DNA of 64,000 bases, taken from Caldilineaceae bacterium. GTDB taxonomy: Bacteria > Chloroflexota > Anaerolineae > Caldilineales > Caldilineaceae. Below the pieces are notes generated by a model, which ran no database searches, was not told the DNA's origin, and worked only from the letters and a program-made list of their open reading frames with translations. Of this stretch, positions 53,087 through 62,980 are shown piece after piece; the stretch's first letter is position 1, and each line of letters opens with the position of its first letter. Where the stretch lies: assembly GCA_022824025.1 (NCBI GenBank), contig JAJEBF010000031.1, positions 62,001 to 126,000 on the forward strand. The letters are read 5' to 3'. The position numbers and the translations under genes were made by a program.

Positions 53087-54133
53087 CTACGCCTGCCTGC
53101 CCACTTCGGAACCATCTTCCTCAGCAGCGATCTGCTCGATGACCTCCCGGGCGCCCTTCTGCATAATCAGCTGGGCAAGGTCCTGGCCTAACTGCTCGGC
53201 TGTGTCAATTGCGCCGGTCAAGCTGGCATCAATTTGGCGGCTCCCGTCCAGCGCGCTGACTCGTCCCCGGAGCTCCAACTGTCTTCGGGCCTTTCCGTCT
53301 GCCTCTTTCTCGCCCCACGCGCCCAACGCTCCCACCGGCGCGCGGCAGCCTCCGCCGAGTCCACCAAGGAAGGCCCTTTCTGCCGTCACCGCTGCCCGCG
53401 TCTCCTTGTCGTCGATGCCGCCGAAGAACGCCAGCCACGCCGCTTCCCGGCGGCACTGCACCCCCAGCGCGCCCTGGCCCGGCGCCGGCAACATCGTCCC
53501 AAAAGGCAGTGTGTGGGAAATGGCGGCATCCAACCCCAGCCGTTTCAGGCCGGCTACAGCCAGTATCGCGGCGTCATATGGTCCGTCCGGATCAAGCGTC
53601 TTGCGGACACGCGTCTCAACATTGCCCCGAATCTCCAGCACCTGCAAGTCAGGACGCAGAGCCAGGAGCTGGGCCGCCCTGCGCCGGCTACCCGTCCCCA
53701 CCACTGCCCCTTCGTGTAGCCCAGCAGACCACGGTGACTTCCTCCCTGTCCATCCAGTCTGTTTCGGCGCCCCCGTCTCCGCAATCCCGTTTCCGGCCCG
53801 CGCCACGAGCGCATCCCCGGCATCACCCCTCGCCGGAATCGCGCCCAGCGCGAGTCCCTCTGGATCATCAACAGGCAGATCCTTCAGGCTGTGAACCGCC
53901 CCGTCGATGCTGCCTTGCCGCAGCCTCTCTTCCAGCTCCAGCGTGAAAAGCCCTTTGCCGCCAATGCTCGGCAAGGGGCTCTCCTTGAACCGGTCTCCCC
54001 TGGTCTGTATGACGACCGTTTCGACAGACAGGCCAGCGTACAGAGCGCGCAAACGTTCCGCCACATGCTCTGTCTGCCACAGAGCAAGGGCCGACCCGCG
54101 GCTGCCTAGACGGATATGACGAGGGGTGGACAT
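53087..54133 (-). CDS. hemC: hydroxymethylbilane synthase (porphobilinogen deaminase)
   Basis: A 348-residue enzyme. RLGSRGSALALWQ at the start, VHSLKDLP (80-87) and GSRRRAAQL (148-156) are the substrate-binding signatures, and C263 (GGGCRAP) holds the dipyrromethane cofactor. Between DALVA and VVGTGS about 32 residues stand where E. coli has about 14, an insertion rich in Gly and Trp (about 112-143). It is first in the hem operon, behind a good promoter. Confidence 0.95.
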   Translation of the reverse strand: MSTPRHIRLGSRGSALALWQTEHVAERLRALYAGLSVETVVIQTRGDRFKESPLPSIGGKGLFTLELEERLRQGSIDGAVHSLKDLPVDDPEGLALGAIPARGDAGDALVARAGNGIAETGAPKQTGWTGRKSPWSAGLHEGAVVGTGSRRRAAQLLALRPDLQVLEIRGNVETRVRKTLDPDGPYDAAILAVAGLKRLGLDAAISHTLPFGTMLPAPGQGALGVQCRREAAWLAFFGGIDDKETRAAVTAERAFLGGLGGGCRAPVGALGAWGEKEADGKARRQLELRGRVSALDGSRQIDASLTGAIDTAEQLGQDLAQLIMQKGAREVIEQIAAEEDGSEVGRQA

Positions 54134-54262
54134 TCCTGGTCGGAACTTGGCGGTCTGCCGCCAACGCCTGCTTCGGTTGCGGTAGGGTCAGTCCTTCAGC
54201 CCAAAAACTGAAGACGACCTCCTGACGGGCTCCTCCGGCGCTTCTCTCCTTACGCCGCGCTT

Positions 54263-54291
54263 AGCATAGCAGCAGCATATTCACCGGTCAA
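54263..54291 (-). promoter_or_regulatory. sigma70-type promoter of hemC
   Basis: On the minus strand TTGACC, a 17-base spacer, then TATGCT. Start near 54256 would give a 5' leader of about 120 bases before hemC. Confidence 0.75.
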
Positions 54292-54468
54292 GTGCCGCCT
54301 CCTGAAGGCGTTCACCCATCCCACTCCGCCCCATTACTCCTAATCCCCAAATCCCCCTCCATCCCAAAATTCTGATTCCATCCTGCTTTCATCCTACTTC
54401 CTTCCTGCCCCTTCCTGATTCATGCCGGCCCCCAAGGAATCTGGCTCACACCCAGCAATGCCACGCGG

Positions 54469-54497
54469 TTGCCGCTTCACTGACATTCAAGTAGAAT
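54469..54497 (+). promoter_or_regulatory. candidate promoter of pyrC
   Basis: TTGCCG, a 17-base spacer, then TAGAAT, about 34 bases before the ATG at 54531. The -35 box is weak. Confidence 0.45.
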
Positions 54498-54530
54498 TGG
54501 GCAGTTTTGTCTTCCATCAACAGAGAAACC

Positions 54531-55736
54531 ATGACAACGCTGCGACTGCCCGGCCTAATCGATGCCCACGTACATTTCAGGGAACCGGGCCACACCCAGA
54601 AAGAGGACCTCCATTCCGGCAGCCGCGCCGCCCTGGCCGGCGGCGTGACCACCGTATTGGACATGCCCAACACCGTCCCCCCCACCTCCACCCCGGCCAA
54701 CCTGCGTGAAAAAGTGCGCCTGGCCGAAGCAAAGGCAGTCTGCGATATTGGGCTCTTTGTTGGCGCAACCGTCGCTGACGTGGATGCCTACCTCCCTGTC
54801 GCGCAAAACGCCTGTGGTCTCAAAATCTATGTCAACGAAACCTTCGGCAGCCTGCGCATCGAAGAGCTGGGTCTCCTCCACCGTCTCTTCCAAACGTGGG
54901 CGCAGCGCGCCGAACAGCTCGACGGCTGGCGGCATCAAGCGCCCGACACAAAGGCCCCAGACGACGACGCCGCGCAGCCTTCCACCGCGGCGCTGGGCCC
55001 CATCGCCGTCCATGCCGAAGAACTGATGGTCCCTGTCTGCCTGGCCCTCAGCCATCTCTACAATCTCCCACTGCATATCGTCCATGTCAGCCGCCGGAGC
55101 GAGATCGAACTCATCCGCGCGGCCAAAGAGAAGGGCATCCCGGTCACCTGCGAAGCCACACCCCATCATCTCTTTCTCTCCGAAGAGGACTACAACCGCG
55201 GCGGCAACCGTTTTGACATGCGGCCCAAACTGGCCTCCCCCGACGACGTGGCCAGCCTCTGGCAAAACCTCGAGGTCATCGACATCTTCGCCACCGACCA
55301 CGCGCCGCATACCTTTACCGAAAAGGGCATGCAATCACCGGGAGAATCCGGTAGAGAGACAGATGGCTCCCGTACCGAGTCAACCCCGCTCCCCGGCGTC
55401 CCGGGCGTGGAAACCATGCTCCCCCTGCTCCTGACAGCCGTCGAAGACGGCCGTCTGGAACTGGACGATCTGCTCCTGCGCTGCGTCGAAAATCCCCGCC
55501 GCATTTACGCGCTCCCGCAACAGCCGCAGACCTGGATCGAGGTGGACGTAGACAATGCGTTTACACTGAATGACGCCCACATGCGCACTCGCTGCGGCTG
55601 GACGCCCTTTGACGGCCGCCAGGTAATCGGCCGTGTCGAAAAAGTCGTGCTGCGCGGCGCAACTGTCTTTGACGGCGAGCAGGTCCTTGCCGAGCCCGGC
55701 AGTGGACGAGTGCTGTTTCAATCGTCTGGCGCCTGA
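54531..55736 (+). CDS. pyrC: dihydroorotase
   Basis: About 401 residues from the ATG at 54531. The metal site opens with [11 protein letters not shown] (H13, H15). It continues with a carboxylated-lysine segment ([13 protein letters not shown]), histidines in VHAEELM and [10 protein letters not shown], and the aspartate in FATDHAPHT. It is the type-I (CAD-like) form that closes carbamoyl-aspartate to dihydroorotate. It is followed by pyrB after 140 bp, a pyrimidine pair. Confidence 0.93.
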   Translation: MTTLRLPGLIDAHVHFREPGHTQKEDLHSGSRAALAGGVTTVLDMPNTVPPTSTPANLREKVRLAEAKAVCDIGLFVGATVADVDAYLPVAQNACGLKIYVNETFGSLRIEELGLLHRLFQTWAQRAEQLDGWRHQAPDTKAPDDDAAQPSTAALGPIAVHAEELMVPVCLALSHLYNLPLHIVHVSRRSEIELIRAAKEKGIPVTCEATPHHLFLSEEDYNRGGNRFDMRPKLASPDDVASLWQNLEVIDIFATDHAPHTFTEKGMQSPGESGRETDGSRTESTPLPGVPGVETMLPLLLTAVEDGRLELDDLLLRCVENPRRIYALPQQPQTWIEVDVDNAFTLNDAHMRTRCGWTPFDGRQVIGRVEKVVLRGATVFDGEQVLAEPGSGRVLFQSSGA

Positions 55737-55876
55737 CGGTCGGCGACCGGCCTGAAACGCCTGCATCCGGCGCCAACTGCTCTGGCGACGTGAAGGCCGC
55801 ACGCAAACAGTGACGATTGCCGTACCGCCCACAGTTTGGGTCTGGACCTGCATCAGAGGAACCTGGAAAGGTAAAC

Positions 55877-56818
55877 ATGACGAACACGATCGAGAGCTTC
55901 GCCGGCGAGGACATTCTCAGCGTCAATCAGTTCGATCGCGAGTCGCTAAATGCCATCTTCAGTATCGCGCACGAAATGCGCGTGCTGGTCGAGCGTTTCG
56001 GCAGCGCGGAACTGCTGCAGGGCAAAATTCTGGCCAACCTTTTCTACGAACCCTCCACGCGCACCAGTTCCAGCTTCACCGCGGCCATGCAGCGTCTTGG
56101 CGGCCAGGTCATCCCCATCAACAACGTCCAGTACAGCTCCGTCAGCAAAGGCGAAAGCCTGCCCGATACCATTCGCACCCTCGAATGTTACGCCGATGTG
56201 ATCGTCATTCGCCATCCCGAAGTGGGCGCCGCCGCAACTGCCGCCTACTATGCACAAAAACCTGTGATCAACGCCGGCGACGGTGTCGGCGAACACCCAA
56301 CACAGGCCCTGCTCGATCTCTTTACCGTGCAGGAAGAGCTGCACCAAATCGACGAACTGACTGTCGCCCTGGTCGGCGACCTGCGGTTCGGGCGCACAGT
56401 GCATAGCCTGACCAAACTGCTGCTGAACTACAACGTCTCATTCATCTTCGTCAGCCCGGAGATCCTGCGCCTGCCCGCCGATGTGCTGGCAGCCGTTGAC
56501 GCCTCCGGCCATTCCTATACCCAGGTCGAAGACCTGCACTCAGTTATCGGCGAAGCCGATGTGCTCTATATGACCCGCGTTCAGAGGGAACGCTTTACCG
56601 ATCTGGCCGAATATGATCGGGTCAAAGATTTCTTCATCGTTGATCAGGCCCTAATGTCCCAGGCGCGGGAGAGAATGATCGTCATGCATCCGCTGCCCCG
56701 CGTCGGCGAGATCAGCTACGCCTTAGACGACGATCCCCGCTCCGCCTACTTTCGCCAGATGCGCAACGGCATGTATATCCGCATGGCGCTGCTGGCCGCG
56801 CTGCTGGGAAAGGCGTGA
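55877..56818 (+). CDS. pyrB: aspartate carbamoyltransferase catalytic subunit
   Basis: About 313 residues from the ATG at 55877 (GGAAAGG six bases upstream). The carbamoyl-phosphate loop [12 protein letters not shown] (57-68), [25 protein letters not shown] and the C-terminal HPLPRVGEI are all intact. No pyrI regulatory-subunit gene is adjacent. It catalyses the first committed step of pyrimidine synthesis. Confidence 0.96.
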   Translation: MTNTIESFAGEDILSVNQFDRESLNAIFSIAHEMRVLVERFGSAELLQGKILANLFYEPSTRTSSSFTAAMQRLGGQVIPINNVQYSSVSKGESLPDTIRTLECYADVIVIRHPEVGAAATAAYYAQKPVINAGDGVGEHPTQALLDLFTVQEELHQIDELTVALVGDLRFGRTVHSLTKLLLNYNVSFIFVSPEILRLPADVLAAVDASGHSYTQVEDLHSVIGEADVLYMTRVQRERFTDLAEYDRVKDFFIVDQALMSQARERMIVMHPLPRVGEISYALDDDPRSAYFRQMRNGMYIRMALLAALLGKA

Positions 56819-56936
56819 CCGTTCCAGGCCCGCGGAAGACCCGCAAGTCACGCCTTTGTCGGCGATCCTTCCGCCGCCGGCCCTCTGCGCCCGGCCTACT
56901 TCTCCCCGACTGCCTTCAAAAAAATCCCCCATGATT

Positions 56937-56965
56937 TTGACGTCAAGACTTCTCTCCTCTATAAT
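56937..56965 (+). promoter_or_regulatory. strong sigma70-type promoter upstream of fabF
   Basis: TTGACG, a 17-base spacer, then a perfect TATAAT. Start near 56972 leaves about 200 bases of leader before fabF, in which a 29-codon frame (57065-57154) is present. It lies in the 351-bp gap after pyrB, where nothing else is visible. Confidence 0.8.
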
Positions 56966-57064
56966 CTCCTCTAACCTGTTTTTTGGACGACGAAGGAGCT
57001 CTGCCCTTCGGCTGCAACGGCAGCCAGCGGCTCTGAGCACTATATTCTTATCGCCGGAGTTCGT

Positions 57065-57154
57065 ATGGGGAACGCCAACTCCACAATCCGGCCAGCGCAA
57101 TTCCCCCGTTTGAGTATGACCAACTCCACGTCCCAAATGGCGCGACTTGAATGA
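57065..57154 (+). CDS. possible 29-residue leader peptide ahead of fabF
   Basis: An ATG-started frame of 29 codons ending in TGA (57152-57154), 15 bases before fabF. CGGAG lies about seven bases upstream of its ATG. The composition (MGNANSTIRP...) gives no family. It lies in the long leader downstream of the strong promoter, so it may be translated and affect fabF. It could equally be chance. Confidence 0.25.
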   Translation: MGNANSTIRPAQFPRLSMTNSTSQMARLE

Positions 57155-57169
57155 TGAAGGAAGGTTCGC

Positions 57170-58399
57170 ATGAAACGGATTGTGATCACAGGCATGGGCG
57201 CGATCACACCCATTGGCAATGATCCCGTCGCCTTCTGGAAGAACCTGCTGAAGGGCCAATCCGGCGCCGGCGCGCTCACGCTGTTCGATGCCGGAGAAAT
57301 GCCTTACAACATCGCTTGCGAGGTGAGGGACTTTGACGCCCGGCAATATATGGACCGAAAGTTCATTCGGCGAACGGCGCGCGCCACCCAATTTGCCGTT
57401 GCCTCCACCAAACAGGCGCTGTCCGACGCTGAACTGGAAATCACCGACGCCAATCGCGACGAAGTCGGCGTCATGATGGCCACAGGCGGCGGCGGCATCA
57501 TCGAAATCGAGCACGCAACTGAAAAACTGGTCGAAAAGTCCTGGCGAACCGTGGGGCCATTTGTCGTGCCCAGCGCTATGGCCAATGCCGCCAGCTGCGT
57601 CGTCTCCATGGCCGTCGGCGCCCGCGGCCCCGTCATGACCAGCACCGCAGCCTGCGCCAGCGGCCATTACTCCATTCTGGAGGCCTTTCACTTTCTCCAG
57701 AGGGGCGAAGCCGATGTGATGATCGCCGGCGGCACCGAATCGGCCATCTCAATGTTGACCTTCGCTGCCTTCGGCAACATGGGGCCGCTCTCGAAAGATA
57801 CCGACAGGCCGCAACAGGCCTGCCGCCCTTTCTCCGTCGATCGAAACGGGTTTGTAAGCGGCGAAGGGGCTGTTACGATGATACTGGAAACAGAGGAGCA
57901 TGCCCTCGCCCGCGGGGCCGAAATCTACGCCGAGGTCCTCGGCGGCGCGCTGACCGGCGATGCTTACCACCTGACCGCGCCCGACCCCAGCGCAGACGGC
58001 GCCAGCCGCGCCATTGGCAGAGCCCTGCGCTTCTCCAACCTCGCCCCGGAAAAAGTAGACCTCATCCTCGCCCACGGCACCGGCACAGAACTGAACGACG
58101 AGGTCGAAGCCCTTGCCATCCGCCAGGTCTTCGGTCAACCAACCCCCAAAACCACAAGCATCAAGAGCATGGTCGGCCATGCCCTCGGCGCCGCCGGCGC
58201 CGAGTCCGCGCTCGCTGCCGTTATGGCCATCCGCGAGGATGTCATCCCACCCACGATTAACTACACCGAAGACCCCGAACTGGGTATCGATGTCGTCGGC
58301 AACCAGCCGCTCGACCACAAGGTGCGTTACGCCATCGTCAACGCCTTCGGCTTCGGCGGCCAGAACGTCGTCGCCGCATTCGGCGAATACAACGGTTGA
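57170..58399 (+). CDS. fabF: beta-ketoacyl-ACP synthase II
   Basis: A 409-residue condensing enzyme. Catalytic C162 lies in STAACASGHYS, and the two histidines in LAHGTGTELND and SMVGHALGAAGAE complete the Cys-His-His triad. AGGTES near 187-191 and GFGGQNVV at the end are typical. It elongates acyl-ACP in fatty-acid synthesis. AAGGAAGG precedes the ATG. No acpP or fabD neighbour is present, so it stands alone under its own promoter. Confidence 0.95.
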   Translation: MKRIVITGMGAITPIGNDPVAFWKNLLKGQSGAGALTLFDAGEMPYNIACEVRDFDARQYMDRKFIRRTARATQFAVASTKQALSDAELEITDANRDEVGVMMATGGGGIIEIEHATEKLVEKSWRTVGPFVVPSAMANAASCVVSMAVGARGPVMTSTAACASGHYSILEAFHFLQRGEADVMIAGGTESAISMLTFAAFGNMGPLSKDTDRPQQACRPFSVDRNGFVSGEGAVTMILETEEHALARGAEIYAEVLGGALTGDAYHLTAPDPSADGASRAIGRALRFSNLAPEKVDLILAHGTGTELNDEVEALAIRQVFGQPTPKTTSIKSMVGHALGAAGAESALAAVMAIREDVIPPTINYTEDPELGIDVVGNQPLDHKVRYAIVNAFGFGGQNVVAAFGEYNG

Positions 58400-58485
58400 T
58401 CGTTGTGACGCAAGGCCGCCGCGTTAACTCTGCCAAAAGAGCGTTCCCAAGAGCCGCCGGACCGGCCGCCTTTCCCCCCGGTTGT

Positions 58486-58890
58486 CTAAAACCATCCCTG
58501 AATGCGCCCCAGGCCCGCCAACACCAGCAGCCCCGCGACCACAAAAGTCACCGCGCCACTGCGTATACGGACCGATTCGTCCGACCTCTTCGTCCATATC
58601 CAGCCAACGTGCAGCAAGACGACCGCAAGCAACATCGTAAAAGGATGCTCTATCGTACGCGCCGCATTCGCCCCGATGATGCCCAGACTCCACCCTGTGC
58701 CCCACAGGATCAAACCCAGCAGCAGTTGGATATCAACCACAATGATGGCGTACGTCCCGACGCGCTGCTCCAACCGGCTCCACGCCTGTCCGCGCGCCCA
58801 CTGGACCAGAAATGTTCCCACCGCGACAACCAGCGCCAGCGAAGCCAGGTAATGCCAACCATCGTGGGCCTCAGTCATAAAGTTGTACAT
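58486..58890 (-). CDS. small four-helix membrane protein with paired histidines
   Basis: About 134 residues from the ATG at 58890 (GGGGAG 11 bases upstream). Four hydrophobic helices are visible. Histidines H9, H13, H82 and H94 fall near or in helices 1 and 3, where they could ligate heme, as in small cytochrome-b-like or heme A synthase-like membrane proteins. I do not recognise the family. It is a single minus-strand gene, convergent to fabF and divergent from the SDR gene. Confidence 0.6.
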   Translation of the reverse strand: MYNFMTEAHDGWHYLASLALVVAVGTFLVQWARGQAWSRLEQRVGTYAIIVVDIQLLLGLILWGTGWSLGIIGANAARTIEHPFTMLLAVVLLHVGWIWTKRSDESVRIRSGAVTFVVAGLLVLAGLGRIQGWF

Positions 58891-59141
58891 CAGTATCGAA
58901 ACTCCCCTTAAATTAGATGTCCTCTCTCGAACCCGGAGCCCGTTTAGAGCCCCCACTTACAATATTATGGCATAGGCCGCTGCATTACCGTATGCGTTCA
59001 TACCTTGAAATAGTTGTTTAGGCCGGCTTCTGGTAGACTTCACCAGAATTGAACGCCAACCCGCGGCGCAGCGGAACCTTTTATTTCTCTCCCGGGCTTG
59101 CGTCCCGGTCGCGCAGAAAGGCCCCGGCCTACTTACTAACG

Positions 59142-59960
59142 ATGACGGAGCGAAAACACTCCAGAAAACTCCAGGGGCAGGTGGCGATCATCTCCGGCGG
59201 CGGACGCGGCATCGGCGCTGCCGCCGCCCATCTGCTGGCTTCAGCCGGCGCAGCCGTCGTCCTCACCGCCCGCAGCCAGGACCAGGTCGAGGCCGTTGCC
59301 AGCCGCATCCGCAGCGCCGGCGCGAAGGCGATCGCTGTGCCCTGCGATGTCGCCAATCCGGATGAAATCGAGGAAGTTGTGGAAGCGGCCCTCTCCCAGT
59401 TTGACCGCGTCGACATCCTCGTGAACAACGCCGGCATCGTCTGGCCCGTTGAACAGGTCCGCGAGGCAGACCCGGAGGAATGGGCCTACAATATCGTCGC
59501 CAATCTCGTGGGGCCATTTCAAGTTGCCCGCAACGTCCTGCCCGTTATGCTCGACCAACGCTACGGCCGCATCCTCAATATCACCAGCGGCGCAGCCGAC
59601 CACGCTGTCCCCGGTTGGAGCGCCTACTGCGCGTCCAAAGCCGGACTCAACATGCTCACCCGCTGCCTGGCCGCGGAACTGCTGGCCGATGGCGTCACCG
59701 GCGTCACTGTCAACGCCCTCGCTCCCGGCATGGTGGATACGGAAATGCAGGCAGACATCCGCAGCATCGACACACACGGCTCCAGCCTGGATTTCAGCCG
59801 CTTCCATCAGGCCCACCAGCAGGGCGAACTGCTCACCCCCGCATCCGCCGCACGATTGATCTACTGGCTCGTTGGGCCCTGGAGCCGGAACCGCTCAGGC
59901 GAAATCTTTTCACGTACCGACGCAACCTGGCTTGCTGAAGTTGACCATGACCTGTCGTAA
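59142..59960 (+). CDS. short-chain dehydrogenase/reductase (SDR, classical)
   Basis: About 272 residues from the ATG at 59142; an upstream extension to 59049 is low-complexity. Motifs: cofactor GGGRGIGA (about 19-26), NNAG near 98 and catalytic S-Y-K as NITSGAAD and YCASKAG. Substitutes such as RSQDQVEA suggest NADP(H). Substrate unknown. It lies 35 bp before icd, so the two may share a message. Confidence 0.85.
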   Translation: MTERKHSRKLQGQVAIISGGGRGIGAAAAHLLASAGAAVVLTARSQDQVEAVASRIRSAGAKAIAVPCDVANPDEIEEVVEAALSQFDRVDILVNNAGIVWPVEQVREADPEEWAYNIVANLVGPFQVARNVLPVMLDQRYGRILNITSGAADHAVPGWSAYCASKAGLNMLTRCLAAELLADGVTGVTVNALAPGMVDTEMQADIRSIDTHGSSLDFSRFHQAHQQGELLTPASAARLIYWLVGPWSRNRSGEIFSRTDATWLAEVDHDLS

Positions 59961-59995
59961 GACTTCTTTTCACCCTATCTGGAGGCTTTTCACTG

Positions 59996-61261
59996 ATGGT
60001 ATATGAGCGCATCGTCGTTCCCAGCGAAGGCAAAAAGATCGAAATCGATCAAGATGGAAATCTGCAGGTGCCGGACAATCCCATCGTCTGTTTTATCGAA
60101 GGAGACGGCACCGGCCCTGACATCTGGGCAGCCAGCCAGCCAGTGCTTGACGCGGCCGTGGCCAAATCCTATGCCGGCCGGAAAAAAATCGTCTGGATGG
60201 AGGTCTACGCCGGTGACAAGGCCAATGACGTGTACAATGAAGTCGTCTGGCTGCCGCAAGAAACCCTGGACGCCATCGATGACTACAAAGTCGCGCTCAA
60301 AGGCCCTCTCACCACACCCGTTGGCGGCGGCATCCGCAGCATTAACGTCGCCCTGCGCCAGAGGCTCGACCTGTACGCCTGCGTGCGCCCGGTCCGATAC
60401 TTCAGCGGCGTCCCCAGCCCGGTCAGACAGCCGGAACTGGTCGACATGGTGATCTTTCGCGAAAATACCGAGGATATCTACGCCGGAATCGAATTCGAGG
60501 AAGGCGCCCCCGAAGTGGAACAGTTCAAAGAACTCCTCAATTCGGCCTTCCCGGAAAGCTACGCCAAAGTCCGCTTCCCCGACACCGCCGGCTTCGGCAT
60601 CAAGCCGGTCAGCCAGGAGGGCACCGACCGCCTCGTGCGCGCCGCCATTCAATACGCACTCGACAACGGGCGCAAAAGCGTAACCCTCGTGCACAAAGGC
60701 AACATCATGAAGTTCACCGAAGGGGCATTCCGCAACTGGGGTTACGAGACCGCCGACCAGAGCTTCGGAGCGCAACTGCTCGATGGCGGACCCTGGCGGC
60801 ATCTGCCCGCCGCGGAAGGCGAAAACATCATCATCAAAGATGTTATCGCCGATGCCATGCTCCAGCAGATCCTGACGCGTCCAGCAGAATACGACATCCT
60901 GGCCACCCTCAACCTGAACGGCGACTACATCAGCGATGCCCTGGCCGCGCAGGTGGGCGGTATCGGCATCGCCCCCGGAGCCAATATCAACTACGAGACC
61001 GGCCGCGCCATTTTCGAGGCCACCCATGGCACCGCGCCCAAATACACGGGCCAGGACAAAGTCAACCCTTCCTCCGTAATCCTGTCCGGCGAAATGATGC
61101 TCCGCCATCTGGGATGGCATCAGGCCGCCGACCTGATCATTCAGGCGATGGAAAAAACGATCGGCCAGAAGAGAGTCACCTATGACTTCGAACGGCTGAT
61201 GGAGAGCGCCGAGCTGCTCAAATGCAGTGAATTCGGTCAGGCGCTCATCGACAATATGTAG
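59996..61261 (+). CDS. icd: isocitrate dehydrogenase (NADP-type)
   Basis: A 421-residue decarboxylating enzyme of the TCA cycle. The substrate loop [28 protein letters not shown] contains the serine equivalent to E. coli S113 (shown here in pieces: [12 protein letters not shown], then LYACVRP). [29 protein letters not shown] and [18 protein letters not shown] are the remaining signatures. GGAGG is ten bases before the ATG. A clear terminator follows. Confidence 0.95.
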   Translation: MVYERIVVPSEGKKIEIDQDGNLQVPDNPIVCFIEGDGTGPDIWAASQPVLDAAVAKSYAGRKKIVWMEVYAGDKANDVYNEVVWLPQETLDAIDDYKVALKGPLTTPVGGGIRSINVALRQRLDLYACVRPVRYFSGVPSPVRQPELVDMVIFRENTEDIYAGIEFEEGAPEVEQFKELLNSAFPESYAKVRFPDTAGFGIKPVSQEGTDRLVRAAIQYALDNGRKSVTLVHKGNIMKFTEGAFRNWGYETADQSFGAQLLDGGPWRHLPAAEGENIIIKDVIADAMLQQILTRPAEYDILATLNLNGDYISDALAAQVGGIGIAPGANINYETGRAIFEATHGTAPKYTGQDKVNPSSVILSGEMMLRHLGWHQAADLIIQAMEKTIGQKRVTYDFERLMESAELLKCSEFGQALIDNM

Positions 61262-61297
61262 GTCTGCGCCGCCGCATACATCTGCTCGAAACAGAGT

Positions 61298-61320
61298 GGC
61301 CCGCGCAACCTGCGCGGGCC
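61298..61320 (+). terminator. terminator-like hairpin after icd
   Basis: A perfect 10-bp stem (GGCCCGCGCA and complement) with a 3-base loop, then GCCTCATTT. It lies 37 bases after the icd stop. Confidence 0.6.
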
Positions 61321-61387
61321 GCCTCATTTGCGGCCCCGCCTATAGCCAGTCACGAGACTCTCGCCGCGACTGGTCCGAAATCCTTAA

Positions 61388-62980
61388 ATGGCAGAAACAC
61401 TCTACAGACGCTGTCCGGACTGCGCACAATTCATCCCGCAGACTGAATCCCTCTGCAGTCACTGCGGCTATGCCTTCGACGCCCCGCCATCGAAACCCAG
61501 GGCAAAGGGACGGTGGATCCAGGCCGCTGTCGCCGGCGTCCTGCTCTTTCTCCTGGCTCTGTCATTAATCTCTGAATTCCGGCCCCAGTTCATCGGTTCC
61601 CTTGTCACCGCAGTCGATCAGCCGACCGGGACCGCTACCCCGTCCAACCCAACCCCGATCCCCGAAGTCTTCCCTGACGTGGCCTCGAAGCCCACACAGA
61701 CGCCCGTTCCCGAACCCGTTGTCCTCGTCGAAAGAAACATGAATATTCGGGGCGGGCCCGGAACCTATTACCCTATCGTCGGCGCCGCGCAGCCCGGCGA
61801 CCAGTTCCCAATCATCGCCAGAAATGATACGAGCGACTGGTGGCGGATCCGATTTCGCGGGGCCCAGGCATGGATCTACGCTCCTCTCGTCACTACGGCC
61901 AATACCGAGAGCGCAACGATCGAGGTCTTCATTCCCCCCAAGCTCACCTCCGCCCAGATCTTCCAGAAAGTTTCGCCGGCTATCGCCTACGTCCAGACTG
62001 AAGAGGCCAGCGGAAGCGGCGTGCTGATCGAGGGAAGTTTCCTCGTTACCAACCGCCACGTTGTCTATCCCTTCGAATCGGCGCGCGTCGTCTTCCCCAA
62101 TGGCGCCGAGTTCGACGGCGTCCCGGTGATCGGCTGGGATCAGGAAGCCGACCTCGCCGTGCTCGGCCCAATCAACGTCGCCGCCGCGCCCCTGCCCCTG
62201 ATCGACGGAGAAAGCACACCCATCGGCGCTGACATGTATCTGATTGGCTACCCCGCCGAATTCGAATCCTTCCCCCAACCTACAATCGTAAAGGGTATTC
62301 TCTCCCGCCTGCGTCAAAATGAGTCCGGGCGGCTCACCTATTTCCAGACCGACGCCTCCATCGCCGGCGGCCAGAGCGGCGGCGCGCTCGTGTCAGATAC
62401 CGGCGCCGTCATCGGCATCAGCGGGTCAAGCATTGCCGAAGGCAAATTCGCCCTCGTGGCCTCCTCCGCAGACCTCCTCCCCCGAATCAGGCAGCTCATC
62501 GCCGGCGGCGGAGACCCGATCCAGGCTGAGCGCCGCCGCCGAGCAGCCGTCAACTACGACGGCGGCATCGATCTGCTCGGCTTTGCCCTGGAGCAGGGCG
62601 AAGACCGCCTCTCCACCCAAGGAACCGTCACTCTGAGACAGGATCTGACCCTCTGGGTCGGAATGCGGTGGCGAATCCCCTCGCCCATCGAAGTCGATTT
62701 CGCAGTCTCCCTGCGCATCCATGAGCAGAACGGAAACAGAGTGCTCCAACAGGACGAAGTGTTGACCGACTCGGAGTCCAGGGCCACAAGCCGGTGGCTC
62801 GCCCAGGAACCGGTCGACACCTGGTTTGAACTCGAAATTCCGCCCGACCTTTCGCCCGGCGTCTACGAACTTCGGCTCGTCGTCTACAACATCGAGTCCC
62901 TTACGCCGACCGTCGAAATCGACGTCTGGGAGCCGGATGTCCTCCTGGCGAGACTCCGCTGGGACGAAGAGCAGCAGTAG
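61388..62980 (+). CDS. membrane-anchored trypsin-like serine protease with zinc ribbon and SH3 domain
   Basis: A 530-residue multi-domain protein. Residues 9-26 form a zinc ribbon (C9-x2-C12, C23-x2-C26). A transmembrane helix follows at about 44-62, then a Pro/Thr-rich linker and an SH3b domain (about 112-170: NMNIRGGPGTYYPIVG, WWRIRFRGAQAWIYAPLV). A trypsin-like domain carries the triad H224 (LVTNRHVVYP), D255 (EADLAVLG) and S330 (AGGQSGGALVS). No PDZ domain is present; the last 130 residues form a beta-rich domain of unknown type. Likely cleaves outside the membrane while the ribbon senses inside. Confidence 0.85.
   Translation: MAETLYRRCPDCAQFIPQTESLCSHCGYAFDAPPSKPRAKGRWIQAAVAGVLLFLLALSLISEFRPQFIGSLVTAVDQPTGTATPSNPTPIPEVFPDVASKPTQTPVPEPVVLVERNMNIRGGPGTYYPIVGAAQPGDQFPIIARNDTSDWWRIRFRGAQAWIYAPLVTTANTESATIEVFIPPKLTSAQIFQKVSPAIAYVQTEEASGSGVLIEGSFLVTNRHVVYPFESARVVFPNGAEFDGVPVIGWDQEADLAVLGPINVAAAPLPLIDGESTPIGADMYLIGYPAEFESFPQPTIVKGILSRLRQNESGRLTYFQTDASIAGGQSGGALVSDTGAVIGISGSSIAEGKFALVASSADLLPRIRQLIAGGGDPIQAERRRRAAVNYDGGIDLLGFALEQGEDRLSTQGTVTLRQDLTLWVGMRWRIPSPIEVDFAVSLRIHEQNGNRVLQQDEVLTDSESRATSRWLAQEPVDTWFELEIPPDLSPGVYELRLVVYNIESLTPTVEIDVWEPDVLLARLRWDEEQQ

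Larger units (their letters stand above)
54134..54530. other. 397-bp divergent region between hemC and pyrC
   Basis: No gene is visible. It holds promoters for hemC (54263-54291, minus) and pyrC (54469-54497, plus). Between them, at about 54310-54420, lies a C/T-rich tract with degenerate TCC-type units that may be a decayed minisatellite. Confidence 0.55.
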
